From: a virus
Direction: 5' to 3' (one strand)
IMG/VR virus record: IMGVR_UViG_3300009149_002994
Span: 1-44,454 of that record
DNA: 44,454 nt
How positions within the stretch are numbered: the first letter of the stretch is position 1; each line of letters begins with the position of its first letter. Both the position numbers and the translations under genes were made by a program. The notes beneath the pieces were generated by a model that had not been told where the DNA came from, did no database searches, and was given only the letters and a program-made list of their open reading frames with translations. Positions 21,591-29,916 of this stretch are shown here, in pieces.

Positions 21591-21711
21591 TGTAACCTCC
21601 CGATCCGTAAGGAGTTACGGCGGCCCCGTGGTTTCGGCCATGCCTGTTGTCATAGCTTCGGCAGCACAAGGACCGCCATATAAAGCATTGTAGGGATATA
21701 TACCTATTTTT

Positions 21712-21743
21712 GCAACCGAAAAACCCCGTAGTTTTACGGTTGC
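21712..21743. promoter_or_regulatory. 13-bp inverted repeat overlapping a promoter
   Basis: GCAACCGAAAAAC (21712-21724) and GTTTTACGGTTGC (21731-21743) form an inverted repeat with one mismatch around a 6-base centre. No T-run follows on either strand, so it is not a terminator. It overlaps the -35 of the promoter at 21740 and is a good operator candidate. Confidence 0.55.
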
Positions 21744-21767
21744 GGATGTAAATCTTTGGGGTATAAG
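21740..21767 (+). promoter_or_regulatory. promoter of the zinc-ribbon membrane gene
   Basis: TTGCGG (21740-21745), a 16-bp spacer and TATAAG (21762-21767) form a promoter reading towards 21805 and 21836. Its -35 overlaps the inverted repeat. Confidence 0.45.
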
Positions 21768-21804
21768 AGATTAGGTAAAAACAATTTTTTTGGGAGGAAT
21801 CAAA

Positions 21805-21834
21805 ATGAAAAAGTTGATTGTTGGGAGGGCATGA
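21805..21834 (+). CDS. 9-residue leader peptide
   Basis: GGGAGGAATCAAA precedes an ATG encoding MKKLIVGRA and TGA; the next gene's ATG comes one base after that stop, and its ribosome binding site GGGAGGG lies inside the leader frame. Such minimal frames couple or attenuate translation of the next gene. Confidence 0.45.
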   Translation: MKKLIVGRA

Positions 21835-21835
21835 T

Positions 21836-22231
21836 ATGGACATCAAATGCCCCCATTGTCAGATAGTGCGGGAAGTCCCCGATGAGTGGGTGGGTAAAAA
21901 AGCCAAATGCCCAGCTTGCCAGACCTCGTTCAAGATTATACCGTATTTCCCGCCACAAAAGGTAAGCATCGAAGGGATGGTCGCGGGCGTGAAACAATAT
22001 TTCACTGCCCACAAATCACCGCCAAGAACTCTGTTGATCACGGTGTGGGAGATTTTCGGATGGGTATGGTTTACTTTTCCAATGATTGTGTCGCTATACA
22101 TAATAGCTACCCATCGCGCCATGGCCATTCCATACCTGCTCGTGTTCGCACCCTTGGCGTTCCTGCCAAGCATAGTAGCTTTTACAGCAGCAGAGGTTAT
22201 AAGATTACTCCTTGTTCAGTCGCGTAGATAA
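21836..22231 (+). CDS. zinc-ribbon membrane protein
   Basis: From ATG 21836 the 131-residue product starts with a zinc ribbon: CPHC near residue 5 and CPAC near residue 28, typical of MJ0042-like finger heads. Two transmembrane helices follow (VWEIFGWVWFTFPMIVSLYI and the PYLLVFAPLAFLPSIVAFTA segment) with a basic tail. Membrane proteins with such heads are often regulators or assembly factors; here no role is known. Start supported by GGGAGGG. It lies in the control region, in the direction opposite to the phage operons, so it may be expressed in the lysogen. Confidence 0.75.
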   Translation: MDIKCPHCQIVREVPDEWVGKKAKCPACQTSFKIIPYFPPQKVSIEGMVAGVKQYFTAHKSPPRTLLITVWEIFGWVWFTFPMIVSLYIIATHRAMAIPYLLVFAPLAFLPSIVAFTAAEVIRLLLVQSRR

Positions 22232-22269
22232 TTCGTTGCCGTTTATGGCAATTAACCGCCGCCGGACGC

Positions 22270-22298
22270 TTGACAAACACCGCGGGATAGTGTAAGCT
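22270..22298 (+). promoter_or_regulatory. promoter of the pseudopilin gene
   Basis: TTGACA (22270-22275), 17 bp and TAAGCT (22293-22298) with TG immediately upstream form a likely promoter 37 nt before ATG 22335. Confidence 0.5.
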
Positions 22299-22334
22299 GT
22301 CTATATCGTAAAGTTTGTTTTAAGGAGTAAAACC

Positions 22335-22829
22335 ATGAAAGCGTTTACGTTAGCCGAACTTTTGGTCGTAATGGCGGTGATGATTATCTTGATGAGCGTT
22401 GCCGTCCCTGTCTATCGCCATTGCGCAGACTTCACACTTGATGCCGTGCCGCAAGCCCTGCAATACACCAATACCGTCGCCAGGCAAAAAGGCTTTGCTG
22501 CAATGCTGATCCGGCAGGATGAGTTAGGAACGTGGGCGATCTGCATGGAAGCGTCTGGCATTCCGCTTACGGCCTCGATTGATTTGGATACGAAACGCTT
22601 GCAAATACCCGACTACAAGCCTGCTGTTGTTATCTATAATAATCGCGGGCATTTACGGACAGGCATGGATATTATCATCGACGGGCAAGTGTACACCAGC
22701 ACAAATCAATTAGTGCTGGACGGTGAAACGAAGTGGCTGCATCGATCTATGGGCGAAATTATTAAACAGCAACACGCGCCTGCGGGCCCGCCGGGACCCC
22801 CCGCCCCGATGCCCCGTTGGGGATGGTAA
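22335..22829 (+). CDS. type IV pseudopilin-like protein
   Basis: The 164-residue product begins MKAFTLAELLVVMAVMIILM: the prepilin signature with phenylalanine at +1, glutamate at +5 (E8) and a hydrophobic helix. The residue before the cut is Ala3 rather than the usual Gly. A GspH-like beta domain follows, and the end is a short collagen-like run (APAGPPGPPAP). Host prepilin peptidase would process it and it would join a type IV pilus or type II secretion pseudopilus. AAGGAG lies at ideal spacing and a separate promoter precedes it, as for lysogenic-conversion cargo. Confidence 0.88.
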   Translation: MKAFTLAELLVVMAVMIILMSVAVPVYRHCADFTLDAVPQALQYTNTVARQKGFAAMLIRQDELGTWAICMEASGIPLTASIDLDTKRLQIPDYKPAVVIYNNRGHLRTGMDIIIDGQVYTSTNQLVLDGETKWLHRSMGEIIKQQHAPAGPPGPPAPMPRWGW

Positions 22830-22843
22830 TTAAGACGCTAAAT

Positions 22844-23059
22844 TTATGCTGCCCATTTATCGCATGTTTTCTTTTTCGCCCGAACCTTCGGCTCGATAAA
22901 GCATTTACAGGCCCGGCAATACTTCGCCCCCCAAACGCTCTTGATACAAGCGCATCGACCACATATCATCCGGCGGCGCGGCGTGAACGGATACTGCTTG
23001 CCAATTGCTAAATTGGTATAGCCCTGAATTATCGCACCCGCGTTGCCGCAGCATCCCAT
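22844..23059 (-). CDS. cysteine-rich small phage protein
   Basis: From ATG 23059 the 71-residue product begins MGCCGNAGAIIQGYTNLAIG, then CGRCACIKSVWGAKYCRACK and ends basic. Eight or more cysteines in CxxC pairs suggest zinc binding. The GYTNLA and CKCFIP-like blocks are ones I associate with a small phage protein near tail genes; its role is unknown. It starts 4 nt after the tail propeller gene and is the last gene of the late operon, converging on the pseudopilin. Confidence 0.7.
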   Translation of the reverse strand: MGCCGNAGAIIQGYTNLAIGKQYPFTPRRRMICGRCACIKSVWGAKYCRACKCFIEPKVRAKKKTCDKWAA

Positions 23060-23063
23060 ATTT

Positions 23064-24356
23064 CTAATCCCAATAGTCAGCCCAGTGATTTCCCACACCG
23101 GGCTCGTCGTTGTCTTCGACCCAATCGGCATCGGCGTCCGGCGGGGTTGTATCATCGCCGTCTTTATTATTGTTTTCTAATATGTATACCAAATCGTTTA
23201 CATTTAACCAATAACAACGGTCGCCAACAGTCCAAACTTTCGCGTGCCATATTTCAGGGCCGCAAGAAATATGATTGGCTTTGCACTGATACACCGTACC
23301 CCCGTTGTCAACAAGGTCGCCCTCGATATAAGTGTTATTGCATCCCCACGGCAACGCCCCCGGCTTACTGCCAGCATGGATTGACAGCAGCGCCGCACGC
23401 ACAGAACTTGCAGTCCATATCGTATCGCCGGTGGACGGGTCGATAGAATATACATCGCCGCCAGGCGAATCTGTGAACAGATTCCCGTTGGCGTCCAGGG
23501 CTGCTGCTGCACCGCCGAGGCCGCCCCATACCCTACGGCCTTCACCAGAACCCACATCACCACATACTGTCAGTGCCATAACGCTCCCGGAACCCGTGCC
23601 AACACTCAGATAAACGTACACGCTATCCGTCACCACGTGGGTATATGTCAAAAGGTCGATACACGCCTCAACAACCTCTGTGCAGATATCCCACTGCCAG
23701 ACTTGGGCAGGGCTGCTGTCGATTTTGCGGCATCCGCCAAAGCCCACAGGGACAACGATGTAGACATTACCAAACGCATCCCAATCCACCGACACAGTGC
23801 TTGCAGGATTATCGGCGTCATGGAATGTCCATTGCTCTACTCCATCACTTGTCGCCAATACCCACAGGGTTTTATTGCCGCCGCCATTGTCGGCCCGGTC
23901 CCCAACAACTGCAACCTGCGATTCGTCAGCATTGAGCTTTATCTTGAGAGCGTTGCCTCCGGTATCGTAAGTCCACTGAGATACCCCGGCACTGTTGACC
24001 TTAGTCACCGAAACAGCCCCGGCGCGAAGGTGAGCGATGTAGATATTGCCACTTGAATCAACATCAATCCCATTACAGTTCAGTGTTGTGAGTGTGTCGA
24101 TATACCCGTTTGACAATGAAGCCCGTACAACCCCACTGTGCTGTGCCCTATAGATGGTTGTTGATGTCTTGACGACATCTCGCACAAAAGCAGACACGCT
24201 ACCTTGCCACCTTACAGTCCCTAATGCCGTCAGACCCGCCAGATTGCCACCGAATGCGTCGTCAGTCACAGCAATGAACGCATCGCAGCAATTATCACAC
24301 AGTTGCCCGTCGGTAAAAACCAACCCGCTGTTTTTATATCCAAGCTCAAAAGTCAT
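23064..24356 (-). CDS. beta-propeller tail protein, candidate receptor-binding protein
   Basis: The 430-residue protein contains repeating blades: VDSSGNIYIA, WDAFGNVYIV, LDANGNLFTD with partners SQWTYD, EQWTFH, VWQWD and TIWTA, the pattern of PQQ-like propellers (residues about 30-310). A C-terminal region (about 330-430) has two short aromatic modules, GDLVDNGGTVYQCKANH and WTVGDRCYW, like carbohydrate-binding type 5/12 (chitin-binding) domains. It is the last large tail gene, so recognition of a surface glycan is inferred. Starts in a TAATG overlap with the upstream gene. Confidence 0.7.
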   Translation of the reverse strand: MTFELGYKNSGLVFTDGQLCDNCCDAFIAVTDDAFGGNLAGLTALGTVRWQGSVSAFVRDVVKTSTTIYRAQHSGVVRASLSNGYIDTLTTLNCNGIDVDSSGNIYIAHLRAGAVSVTKVNSAGVSQWTYDTGGNALKIKLNADESQVAVVGDRADNGGGNKTLWVLATSDGVEQWTFHDADNPASTVSVDWDAFGNVYIVVPVGFGGCRKIDSSPAQVWQWDICTEVVEACIDLLTYTHVVTDSVYVYLSVGTGSGSVMALTVCGDVGSGEGRRVWGGLGGAAAALDANGNLFTDSPGGDVYSIDPSTGDTIWTASSVRAALLSIHAGSKPGALPWGCNNTYIEGDLVDNGGTVYQCKANHISCGPEIWHAKVWTVGDRCYWLNVNDLVYILENNNKDGDDTTPPDADADWVEDNDEPGVGNHWADYWD

Positions 24357-24721
24357 TAGCAGGGCCCCGCTTTTTCAAACGTAACACAAGTCCACCATGT
24401 CCCCGATGTATCCTGCCAGACAGCCACAGGTGTGCCGTCGTATAAACGCGGTGCAGCAAGACTAAGGACTGTAACTGTTGTGTTGTAAAGCGGATATACG
24501 GTGATCTCCTCGCCTGTATTGTCAGTATCGAGGTGACAGACAAAGGCGTCTGTGTTTGCCGCCGCCGCCGATTTTGAAAAAGCCTGGTGCACGTTCGTGC
24601 CTCTGGCTCCCCCTCTGTCCTTATGCCGCCGCCGCTGATACCGGATGTCGGTATTGCTATCGAACCAGCGGAGCATCGCCTGGACTCTTGCCGCGTCTCT
24701 GTCTGATAATATCTGCGCCAT
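24356..24721 (-). CDS. tail-tip associated unknown protein
   Basis: 121 residues, with a helical N-terminus (DRDAARVQAMLRWFDSNTDI) and a beta-rich C-terminal part ending in cysteine. Its start and stop both overlap neighbours as TAATG, so it belongs to the tail gene block. Function unknown; an adaptor or chaperone for the adjacent fibre genes is possible. Confidence 0.66.
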   Translation of the reverse strand: MAQILSDRDAARVQAMLRWFDSNTDIRYQRRRHKDRGGARGTNVHQAFSKSAAAANTDAFVCHLDTDNTGEEITVYPLYNTTVTVLSLAAPRLYDGTPVAVWQDTSGTWWTCVTFEKAGPC

Positions 24722-25950
24722 TATGCCGCCGATGCTGTAAGGGTTACTGGATTATCCGGAGCCATCCAGTTTGTGATCGTCAAGTTCGAGCCATGCTTGA
24801 GCGTGCCGCCCGGATTGAGTTTGAGATTTGTAACGGTTAAGACTGCCGGCAATTTCGTGAAGTCTGCAACTCCACCGTCGATAACTATGGTCGTAATCGT
24901 TCCTGTCGAGTTTATCGTCGATGCGCCTGCACCAGCCTTGTAGTTGATTGTCGTGATCGGCCCGTCTCCTTCGGCCTTGACCGTTCCACCGCCGGCGAGA
25001 TTTATCGTAGCAATAGTTTTCCCGGTCAACGTTTGCAACACTAAATCTCCGCCGTTCTTATTGATGGTTGCAATCGTCCAGCCCGGCTCAATGAACAGGT
25101 CAACGTCGCCCGCCTTGTTCGTCACATAATTCATTGTCGCAGTCGCCATTTGCGCATCGCCAGCACTGTTGTTGAACAATCCTACACTGCCTTTTCGTAT
25201 AACTAACGTGTCTCCGTCATCCTTGCATGTAATCCGGACCGCAGGCATAGTCCCGTTACTGCCTGCATTGTGAATGTTAATTACTGCATCAACAGTTTCG
25301 CCCACGTCAAGATTTATCGGAACAGCTTGCGTAACAGCCGACGGCCCATAGTGATAACCAATCTCCACTATCGGCGACCCGATAGCAAGATAAACAGGAC
25401 GCCATCCGGCAGCCGGATTTGTCCCGATTCTCGCGCCGGAGATATTCAAGCTGTCAAGCTCAACCGCAGACTGAGCTAATCCGTAGAGGATTGAAAACGC
25501 ACCCTCGATATAAACATTATCGTCGGCAACTGGGATTGCACCTAATGACCAATTGGCAACCGAAGTCCAATCGCAAGGCCCTGCGTTGGCAGTTGTTGCA
25601 ACCCTCGCAAATGTCTGATCGTCCGCTTCCCCGCCACCAGTCTCCGTTGTGGTTCCAACAACAGAAAATCCTACACCCGCAACATCGGCCGTCAGGATAA
25701 CCGTTACCGTGCCCGATGCCGTCACGCCCGTGCAGGCAGTGCTTGTACTTGCATTCCATAGAACCACAAGTGCTGCCGCAACGGTCCCGGCCTGATCATC
25801 GGTTGCGACAAAAGTTAGAATCTCGATTACACCGTCAGGCCCGGTAGCCGTTAATATGAATATATCGCCTATCTCAATCGTGCCGCCAGGTGTAAATGTA
25901 TCCACTTGAGCGACCGCAGCCGCCTCGCCTACAAATCTATTTGTTCCCAT
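24721..25950 (-). CDS. beta-rich tail fibre-like protein
   Basis: 409 residues, very rich in Thr, Val, Ala, Gly and Ile with repeated short strands (TIATINKNGGDL, KTIATINLAGGG, GPITTINYKAG), resembling a parallel beta-helix or beta-solenoid in the C-terminal two thirds. A long beta structure at the tail end fits a fibre or spike. No catalytic motif is visible. TAATG overlaps at both ends. Confidence 0.65.
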   Translation of the reverse strand: MGTNRFVGEAAAVAQVDTFTPGGTIEIGDIFILTATGPDGVIEILTFVATDDQAGTVAAALVVLWNASTSTACTGVTASGTVTVILTADVAGVGFSVVGTTTETGGGEADDQTFARVATTANAGPCDWTSVANWSLGAIPVADDNVYIEGAFSILYGLAQSAVELDSLNISGARIGTNPAAGWRPVYLAIGSPIVEIGYHYGPSAVTQAVPINLDVGETVDAVINIHNAGSNGTMPAVRITCKDDGDTLVIRKGSVGLFNNSAGDAQMATATMNYVTNKAGDVDLFIEPGWTIATINKNGGDLVLQTLTGKTIATINLAGGGTVKAEGDGPITTINYKAGAGASTINSTGTITTIVIDGGVADFTKLPAVLTVTNLKLNPGGTLKHGSNLTITNWMAPDNPVTLTASAA

Positions 25951-26807
25951 TATATAATCCTTGCAAATTCAGTTGTGAATGGTAATCGTGGTTTCGTCCA
26001 AAACCCCAATCGGACCACAGGCTCTCCTGCGGCCAATCTCTGGCCCAGCCCGTCGAGCAATACAGGTTCGCTTATTGGGTTGCCTTCGTCGTCTTTGATT
26101 GTGGTGTACTCCTGAACGCCGTCAGTAATCGCCCCCTTGACTCGGAATCCCTGATCAAGAGGCTTGCGTTCCCAGCCGCTTGCCCGGAAGTGAATCTCAA
26201 GAGAAATTTCGACATAATAATTGCCGGTTATCGCCCTTATCTCCCGGCCTGAATATACCTTGACCTTTGCCTGTTCGGGAGCGAAGCCTAAAAAGTAATC
26301 GCTGTTAATCGCGCCCTTGTAATTCATAGCGCCAATAGGATTGAATACGGCCAGGTTATATGTTGCTCGCATAATCAGATCGTCAAATTCCTCTGTCATC
26401 GGCGGGTCGAATGGTTCATCTGAACTCGTGAGGATCGGGTTGCCCTCCCAATCCGTATCAACAGGTTCGGTTGTCGCTGCCGAAAGCCACTCAATAATCG
26501 GAGCCTCGGCCAGTGGGTTGCGCACCTCTTGATAGTGAATCGTTACGTGGTACAAAAACGAACTCTCATCGTCAACGATTGCATCGCGGCTTAATACATA
26601 TATCCATGCATCATAAGGATGAGGATCACCTAACTGAGGTACGCGACTATCAGCTTTTGCAATGAACGCCCGATTAACCGAGGTGTCGTTTTCGTCAAAG
26701 TAAACATCAAAGAACCGCCGACTTCCACCGGCAATCGTGCCGTCTTCATTTACAAAATCGTTAGAACCGAGTCCGGTAAAGTTTTCTGTTACATCAATTA
26801 TCGACAT
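25950..26807 (-). CDS. tail protein downstream of tape measure
   Basis: 285 residues, acidic, beta-rich, without signal peptide. Segments such as YVEISLEIHFRASGWERKPLD and VVRLGFWTKPRLPF suggest a compact beta-sandwich. It occupies the place of a distal tail or baseplate hub gene directly after the tape measure. AGGTAAATACG precedes the ATG. No close family recognised. Confidence 0.62.
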   Translation of the reverse strand: MSIIDVTENFTGLGSNDFVNEDGTIAGGSRRFFDVYFDENDTSVNRAFIAKADSRVPQLGDPHPYDAWIYVLSRDAIVDDESSFLYHVTIHYQEVRNPLAEAPIIEWLSAATTEPVDTDWEGNPILTSSDEPFDPPMTEEFDDLIMRATYNLAVFNPIGAMNYKGAINSDYFLGFAPEQAKVKVYSGREIRAITGNYYVEISLEIHFRASGWERKPLDQGFRVKGAITDGVQEYTTIKDDEGNPISEPVLLDGLGQRLAAGEPVVRLGFWTKPRLPFTTEFARII

Positions 26808-26816
26808 CGTATTTAC

Positions 26817-28208
26817 CTAATTAAAGTTCGTGACAGTCCAAGGCATTAGTTTTTCCAAGAGTCGATTCGTCCCCTTTTGCGCTCGCAACTGTTTATCTCG
26901 TTGTTCCTTTGCGATCCGTGCTGCTTTTTTTGCCTCACGTACCGCCTCTTCTTGCGCGTTCCCTGTCTTCCTTCCGAACGTCATAAATCTCGATTCGTCT
27001 GCTGTGAGGTCCCCTCTTTTCCTCGCCGCTTTTTTTACAGCTTCGTCATCGTCGCCTGCCCCCGGCAGGAATGGTGCTCCCGGTCGCCTGAAGTCAGGAA
27101 TACCCGCCAGTCTTTCACCAATCTTCTGCCCCAATAGTTCCTGGCTCGCCAGCAGCGACGCCGCAATCTCTTTTTCTACATCCGTCATCACCCTCTTAGT
27201 GATAGCTGGGAATTTTTCTATTGTGTTCTCGAAAGTATCGAGAAACGGCGTCCATTCAAACTTCTGCCAGCCCTTAATGGCTATAAGAGCATTCCATATA
27301 TTTCTCGCTATACTTTCAAAAATACTGCTGAGAAAACTTTCCAGTGTTATCAGCATATCTGCCCAGTTCAAATAAAACCACTCAGACAATTGCGACATCC
27401 TTGATTTGAATGTATGCTCGAAATCCTCCAGGAATCCTACGGCCCTCAGTTGCATTTGTAGCCAAACAACGTCCCACGCAAGCCCAAGGTTTTCAGTTAC
27501 CGCAGTTGCAACCCGTATGCCTGTTATTAGCCCCTGTATTTCTGCGATCACTTGGCCCATATATTCTTTGAGTTCCCCGAACGCATTTTTGAGTTGCAAA
27601 ATGCTACCACCAAAACTATTGACCTGTGCCCTTGCCTGCCCTCCGAATTGATTAGTAAGTTCGGCAAGGATAATTTTCTGGGCAGCTATTAGGTCGTTCT
27701 GCTCAACGAAGTATTTTATTGCTTTTTTTTGGGTTTCGCTAAACTGAATACCGACGCGAGACAGTGCAGTCATGCCAAGTACAGGATCGTTCAGCGCCTT
27801 GCCAAGCCGAATAGCCCCACTCTCAAGTCCGCCGAACTGGACACTCATATCGGCAACAAGCTCGATAGATTCTTTGAATATATCACCCGATACGTTTCGG
27901 AACGTAGCCATGATGCCCATGACTCTTTTGAATACATCATCCTCAATCGTCGTTACTCGCTGCAATTCGTCTGCATACGCCTCTAATTCGTCAGTAGTAA
28001 AGCCCGCAGCTTCGCCGGTCGCCCGCAATGCCGCCGCCAAGGTAATTGACGACGCCTCGGCCTCGATAAATGCTCCAGTTACATCTTCCACCCCTCGCCG
28101 AAGAGCCCAGATCGACACGAACGCACCAGCTGCAAGCGCGACACGATTAAAGACCGCACTTGCTTGGTCTATTGCACGAATCCGAATTACTACATCACGT
28201 TCGGCCAT
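26817..28208 (-). CDS. tail tape measure protein (short)
   Basis: The 463-residue protein starts DVVIRIRAIDQASAVFNRVA, the typical N-terminal motif of tape measures, followed by long helices, a hydrophobic central span (residues about 250-310) and a basic coiled coil at the end. It sits directly after the G/GT chaperone pair. It sets tail length during assembly; at the usual 0.15 nm per residue it would give a tail near 70 nm. GGTGGAAC precedes the ATG, 19 nt inside the upstream frame. Confidence 0.85.
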   Translation of the reverse strand: MAERDVVIRIRAIDQASAVFNRVALAAGAFVSIWALRRGVEDVTGAFIEAEASSITLAAALRATGEAAGFTTDELEAYADELQRVTTIEDDVFKRVMGIMATFRNVSGDIFKESIELVADMSVQFGGLESGAIRLGKALNDPVLGMTALSRVGIQFSETQKKAIKYFVEQNDLIAAQKIILAELTNQFGGQARAQVNSFGGSILQLKNAFGELKEYMGQVIAEIQGLITGIRVATAVTENLGLAWDVVWLQMQLRAVGFLEDFEHTFKSRMSQLSEWFYLNWADMLITLESFLSSIFESIARNIWNALIAIKGWQKFEWTPFLDTFENTIEKFPAITKRVMTDVEKEIAASLLASQELLGQKIGERLAGIPDFRRPGAPFLPGAGDDDEAVKKAARKRGDLTADESRFMTFGRKTGNAQEEAVREAKKAARIAKEQRDKQLRAQKGTNRLLEKLMPWTVTNFN

Positions 28209-28836
28209 TGTTCCACCTTATACTGTTTTTCTTCTCGCCAGATAAACTCCGCCGCTGCAATAAACGCAACTGCCTGGTCAAGAGACCCGCCCGCTATCGG
28301 CGGCAATCCTTTTTCATATAGTCCCGCAAGGCTTATTGTCTGCCTGATGTCGCCGGTAATGTATGCCGCCGGACATTCCCGCAAAAACCAGTCGTCATAT
28401 CCTACACCGTCGAATCGCCATCCGGTGTACTCGGTGAACTTTCGTGTGCACTTGTCGCTTCCGAGACACTGTTTGCAGAGTTTTCCGTACTCAAGGGCGA
28501 TGGCGACTTGAATTTTTTTTTATCTGCAATACTTGGCGGCTGATATGCAATCAGCGCAAGCAATTCGATGCACTGGATGTAGGACACGGCATCCATCAAT
28601 CCGCCCTTGCTGTATTCGACCTCTATATTCTCCCATCCTAAAAGGTGGGACCCTACTTGAGCAAATAGCTCGTCGAAGTCCGCAAGGTCGCCCTTCCCCA
28701 TGCCCTCCTTAAATAACAGGATTTCCCTCTGCTGGCGACCGTTCAGGCATTCAAACAGAAACGTCGGCGGATCCTCTATCGCCTCGTGTTCTTTTAGTAT
28801 TGCCCTGTACTTTTCCTCTGTCGATATTGGTAGCAT
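28190..28836 (-). CDS. tail assembly chaperone, -1 frameshift product (GT-like)
   Basis: Joining the upstream frame to the -1 frame at the A9 run gives about 215 residues. The -1 frame, closed by a stop only at that run, is clearly protein-like: LEYGKLCKQCLGSDKC, then TGWRFDGVGYDDWFLRECPA and a helical end. In lambda-like phages G and GT are made by the same mechanism at the same place before the tape measure and help load it during tail assembly. The extension contains a CxxC-C cluster not usual for GT. The slip efficiency is unknown. Confidence 0.8.
28402..28836 (-). CDS. tail assembly chaperone, unshifted product (G-like)
   Basis: From ATG 28836 (GTGGAGAC upstream; a GTG five codons earlier is possible) the product is 144 residues, close to lambda G (140). 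It is helical with an acidic N-terminus and ends, after the A9 run, in a 37-residue Ser-, Pro- and Thr-rich tail with low complexity, as expected of a non-functional out-of-frame end. It acts with the longer form on the tape measure protein. Confidence 0.8.
   Translation of the reverse strand: MLPISTEEKYRAILKEHEAIEDPPTFLFECLNGRQQREILLFKEGMGKGDLADFDELFAQVGSHLLGWENIEVEYSKGGLMDAVSYIQCIELLALIAYQPPSIADKKKFKSPSPLSTENSANSVSEATSAHESSPSTPDGDSTV
28513..28521 (-). other. A9 slippery site for -1 frameshifting
   Basis: Nine A residues on the minus strand, read GAT-AAA-AAA-AAA in the zero frame. The -1 frame is blocked by TAA just upstream and is open for 107 codons afterwards. Confidence 0.8.
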
Positions 28837-28984
28837 CGTTTTTGTCTCCACTAATTTTTGCCATGTATTTTTTACGTTCTTCGTCTGTCAGGTTTCGCCA
28901 CAACTGCCTTATCTGTACGTCGGTGGGATTGCCCTGTAATACTCCACCGGCCAGCATCGCCTGTCTTGCTATTGGAACATTCAT
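28751..28984 (-). CDS. 77-residue protein upstream of chaperone
   Basis: The frame begins MNVPIARQAMLAGGVLQGNP; residues up to about 45 look like ordinary protein (IRQLWRNLTDEERKKYMAK). The last 28 codons overlap the chaperone gene and are rich in Gly, Asp, Arg and Lys. AAGGAT lies near the ATG. Either a real gene with a long overlap or one whose end has eroded. A tube-associated role is only suggested by place. Confidence 0.45.
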   Translation of the reverse strand: MNVPIARQAMLAGGVLQGNPTDVQIRQLWRNLTDEERKKYMAKISGDKNDATNIDRGKVQGNTKRTRGDRGSADVSV

Positions 28985-29001
28985 AATTAAATCCTTAACT
29001 T

Positions 29002-29913
29002 TTATGTATCCGCAGCTACTGTGAACTTAGCCATTGTCGGAACCGTCGCGTGCGTCTCAAGACACTGTACCTTTACTTCGTGGATTCGTATATTATCCCG
29101 AGCGCCTGCCGGGATTTCCATATACTGAATTTTGCCGCAGTCAAGTGTAACTTTGTCGGTCCCGTCGCCCACAGCCAAGGAAAGTGTGCCGGTAGATTCA
29201 CCCAGCCAATCGGCGTGTACATCGTCGGCAGCAACAAGAGCGGATTCCGGATCCCAGCTTGCCGTCGGCTTGGGATATGTCGTTTGGTAATGCAGTATGC
29301 CGCCCGCCCCGGTAACATCATATCTCGGAACAACGACATTGCCTGAGTCAAAGGTGAATCTACTTATCATGTGCGACTCGGTCAGGACTGTAAACGCACC
29401 GGAGCCAAACATCATCGTAGTGCCGGTCGGTACGTATGCCGGGACAGATTCATCGGACTCGGCCTTGTATAAGCCATCAAAATCAAAATTAAACAAGACC
29501 CGTTTGTTTGTTGCATAGTCAACAGTAAACTTGCCGGCTGCACCGTAGAGTACCTTGAGCACGCCGTCTTCCCAGACTTCAATAGTGATGGTCTTCTGTG
29601 TGGCAATCTTGGCTATTGTATAAACCTCTAATGTCTTGACGTAATTGCACGCCTGCAACAATATCGCAAGCCCGGCATCGAATGCGTTCGATCCGTCTGT
29701 TCGCATCTCGGTCGTGAAGGTGCATTTGCCATGCCGCCCGCCGATAACGCCCTTCATCTCAGGTCCATGAAATGCCCCCCGGCCAGGACGTTCGATAAAC
29801 TCGCCGGTCGGATTGATCGCAAGGTTTTCGACATATATCGGCTGGTCAGTAACCCCTTCTGTCCCCGAAGGAGATTCTAATATGACCATTATTGCTCCAA
29901 CTTCAGTAAGCAT
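29002..29913 (-). CDS. major tail tube-like protein
   Basis: 303 residues, beta-rich, soluble and neutral, lying between the tail terminator and the chaperones, the place of the tube protein (lambda V). Motifs include TGEFIERPGRGAF and KCTFTTEMRTDG, and regular strands to the end. No immunoglobulin-like extra domain is obvious. AAAGGATAAATC precedes the ATG. Assignment rests on order and composition rather than a definite family match. Confidence 0.68.
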   Translation of the reverse strand: MLTEVGAIMVILESPSGTEGVTDQPIYVENLAINPTGEFIERPGRGAFHGPEMKGVIGGRHGKCTFTTEMRTDGSNAFDAGLAILLQACNYVKTLEVYTIAKIATQKTITIEVWEDGVLKVLYGAAGKFTVDYATNKRVLFNFDFDGLYKAESDESVPAYVPTGTTMMFGSGAFTVLTESHMISRFTFDSGNVVVPRYDVTGAGGILHYQTTYPKPTASWDPESALVAADDVHADWLGESTGTLSLAVGDGTDKVTLDCGKIQYMEIPAGARDNIRIHEVKVQCLETHATVPTMAKFTVAADT

Positions 29914-29916
29914 GAT

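Noticed and set aside
22830-22843. Bidirectional terminator between the pseudopilin and the late operon end
   Set aside because: The convergent gap is only 14 bp and shows no hairpin.
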